From positions 310,001 through 374,000 of the forward strand of contig NZ_JAEQND010000006.1 in the NCBI RefSeq assembly GCF_016722765.1: 64,000 nt of DNA, in the 5' to 3' direction. The position numbers and the translations under genes are program-made. The notes beneath the pieces were generated by a model. The model was not told where the DNA came from. It did not search any database and saw nothing but the letters and a program-made list of their open reading frames with translations. This document shows, piece after piece, positions 62,699-64,000 of the stretch (position 1 is the first letter of the stretch; every line of letters begins with the position of its first letter). The DNA is from Ramlibacter alkalitolerans. Lineage in GTDB: Bacteria; Pseudomonadota; Gammaproteobacteria; Burkholderiales; Burkholderiaceae_C.

Positions 62699-62720
62699 AA
62701 GGCCGGCTGGTGCCGGCCTT
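62699..62720. terminator. Hairpin between the NO reductase and nsrR genes
   Basis: Perfect 9-bp stem AAGGCCGGC/GCCGGCCTT with a TGGT loop. The minus-strand tail CATCTTT is a poor U-tract, so partial termination or mRNA-end protection is likely. Confidence 0.55.
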
Positions 62721-62732
62721 TGAAGCTTACGC

Positions 62733-64000
62733 TTACCTCGCGACCGCGGCGACGTCGCCGGCTGGCGCGACCTGCGGTGAAGTTCCGCGCCGCAGCAGCT
62801 TGACTGCATAGGCAGCCAGCAGCACGGCACCCACGGAGAACAGGATGTCACCGGGGACGCGCAGCCAGACCAGGGTTTCCATCACCGGCGAGTGGATCAC
62901 TTCCGCCGAGCGGGCGTACCACAGGCCCTTGGTGACCGCGGCGTACGCCTGGTAGATGCCGGCGGGCAGCAGCGACAGGAACACCATCATGGCCAGGCCG
63001 ATGTTCAGGCCCCAGTAGGCGGGCTTGAGCAGGCCGTCGGCGTGCAGGTGGCGGGCATACAGGCCGCGCAGGCAGAACAGGAGCAGGCCGATGCCCAGCA
63101 TGCCGTACACACCGAAGAGGGCGGCGTGGCCGTGGGCCGCGGTCATGTTCAGGCCTTGCACGTAGTACAGCGAGGCCGGCGGGTTGATCGCGAAGCCGAG
63201 CAGGCCGGCGCCGACGGTGTTCCAGAAGCCCACCGCGACGAAGTACAGCACGGGCCACTTGTAGGCGGCGAGCCAGGGGGTGCCTTGCGAACGCTTCCAG
63301 GTCTGCAGGGCTTCCAGGCCGATCAGCGTCAGCGGAACCACTTCCAGCGCGGAGAACACCGCGCCGACCGCGATCACGGACACCGGCGTGCCGGTCCAGT
63401 ACAGGTGGTGCAGCGTGCCCAGGATGCCGCCGAACAGGAAGACGATGGTCTCGGCGACGATGGCGCGGTTGGCGCTCGAGGCGCGCACCAGGCCCAGCTT
63501 GGTGAAGATCAGCGCGATGACCGCGGTGGCGAACACTTCGAAGAAGCCTTCCACCCACAGGTGCACCAGCCACCACCTCCAGTACTCCACCATCGAGTAG
63601 TGGGTGTTCTGGCCCCAGGTGAGGGACGTCGCGTAGAAGCCGCCGATGCAGGTGGCCGACAGGAAGACCATGGCGATCAGGCCGCGGCTTTCGCTGGGCG
63701 TCTTGAGCGCGGGCCACAGGGCACGACCCAGGAGCACGGCCCACAGGATCAGGCCGACGAACAGCAGGTACTGCCACACACGGCCCATGGAGGTGAACTC
63801 CAGGCCCTGGTTGCCGATCCAGAAGGAGAAGTCGGTGCCGGCGCGCTGCAGGCTGCCCAGCCAGCCGAAGGCGGTGGAGCCGACCACGATGACGAGCAGT
63901 GCGTAGAACAGGAAGTCGACGCCCAGCTTCTGGAACTTCGGCTCCTTGCCGCCCAGCATCGGGGCGATGTACAGGCCGGTGGCGAGCCACGCGGTGGCGA
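62733..64000 (-). CDS. norB: Quinol-dependent nitric oxide reductase (5' part beyond window)
   Basis: About 422 C-terminal residues; the reading frame is open to the right edge (TAWLATGLYIAPM before an internal Met at 63959). Catalytic-subunit motifs: HLWVEGFFEVFATAVIA with a metal-binding histidine and glutamate, GTLHHLYWTG, and AAHGHAALFGVYGMLGIG with haem ligands. The LGGKEPKFQKLGVDFLFYAL segment and long length indicate the single-subunit qNOR (norZ) type rather than cNOR. Reduces two NO to N2O in the membrane. Followed by a hairpin and nsrR, which probably regulates it. Confidence 0.93.
   Translation of the reverse strand, partial: ATAWLATGLYIAPMLGGKEPKFQKLGVDFLFYALLVIVVGSTAFGWLGSLQRAGTDFSFWIGNQGLEFTSMGRVWQYLLFVGLILWAVLLGRALWPALKTPSESRGLIAMVFLSATCIGGFYATSLTWGQNTHYSMVEYWRWWLVHLWVEGFFEVFATAVIALIFTKLGLVRASSANRAIVAETIVFLFGGILGTLHHLYWTGTPVSVIAVGAVFSALEVVPLTLIGLEALQTWKRSQGTPWLAAYKWPVLYFVAVGFWNTVGAGLLGFAINPPASLYYVQGLNMTAAHGHAALFGVYGMLGIGLLLFCLRGLYARHLHADGLLKPAYWGLNIGLAMMVFLSLLPAGIYQAYAAVTKGLWYARSAEVIHSPVMETLVWLRVPGDILFSVGAVLLAAYAVKLLRRGTSPQVAPAGDVAAVAR

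Overview
The window looks like chromosome from a high-GC (roughly two thirds G+C) betaproteobacterium of the order Burkholderiales, most likely Comamonadaceae (Ramlibacter/Variovorax-like). This rests on the gene families seen: a Bug/TctC-type binding protein, a small Trp-rich protein, a CIO-type bd oxidase, a NsrR/NnrS/quinol NO reductase set, and the types of intergenic palindromes. It is inference, since no rRNA marker lies in the window. Genes are densely packed. I saw no tRNA, rRNA, CRISPR array, transposase or phage gene.

Layout. 1-9.4 kb (minus): two very large, closely related secreted multicopper oxidase/dihaem cytochrome c peroxidase fusions. The left one is cut by the window edge, and a small DM9-repeat protein lies between them. 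Both oxidase genes carry the same perfect palindrome at the same distance from the start codon. 9.6-11.5 kb: a lipoprotein and fumC. 11.7-18.9 kb: a five-gene plus-strand catabolic operon (iron-type ABC importer, MmgE/PrpD, PdxA-like dehydrogenase) facing a GntR/FCD regulator. The operon promoter and the regulator promoter share a paired operator with identical 21-bp spacing. 18.9-28.5 kb: housekeeping genes (YqhA-like, acs, cytochrome c, Rieske-FAD oxidoreductase, RidA-like, ilvD/LysR pair, lgt). 28.7-33.5 kb: malonate use (malonyl-CoA decarboxylase, solute receptor, enoyl-CoA hydratase, malonyl-CoA synthetase). 33.6-37.8 kb: cysteine synthase, a DUF4130 protein, an acyl-CoA dehydrogenase and two unknowns. 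37.9-40.4 kb: cydAB. 40.4-46.3 kb: a tightly overlapping nmo-nrdJ-nitroreductase-hemerythrin operon whose B12-dependent ribonucleotide reductase contains an intein with a homing-endonuclease domain.

46.4-64 kb is an anaerobic nitrogen-oxide island, all on the minus strand. It holds a quinol NO reductase (cut by the right edge), nsrR, a DUF59 protein, a membrane protein and nnrS. A perfect FNR box then precedes nrfHA (ammonia-forming nitrite reductase). Next come a structured intergenic region with a second FNR-like box, and narK-narK-narGHJI plus a parvulin. Together these genes give nitrate uptake, nitrate to nitrite, nitrite to ammonium, and NO detoxification. No nirS or nirK is in the window.

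Most notable items: the candidate anaerobically induced small RNA between nrfA and narK, made of four consecutive perfect hairpins with an unpaired CCTCC; the paired GntR operators; the intein that splits the catalytic N-x-C-x-E motif of NrdJ; the tandem oxidase-peroxidase fusions with a shared palindrome; the all-CxxCH NrfA; and dispersed palindromes that supply stop codons to three genes and, in one case, sit inside narG.
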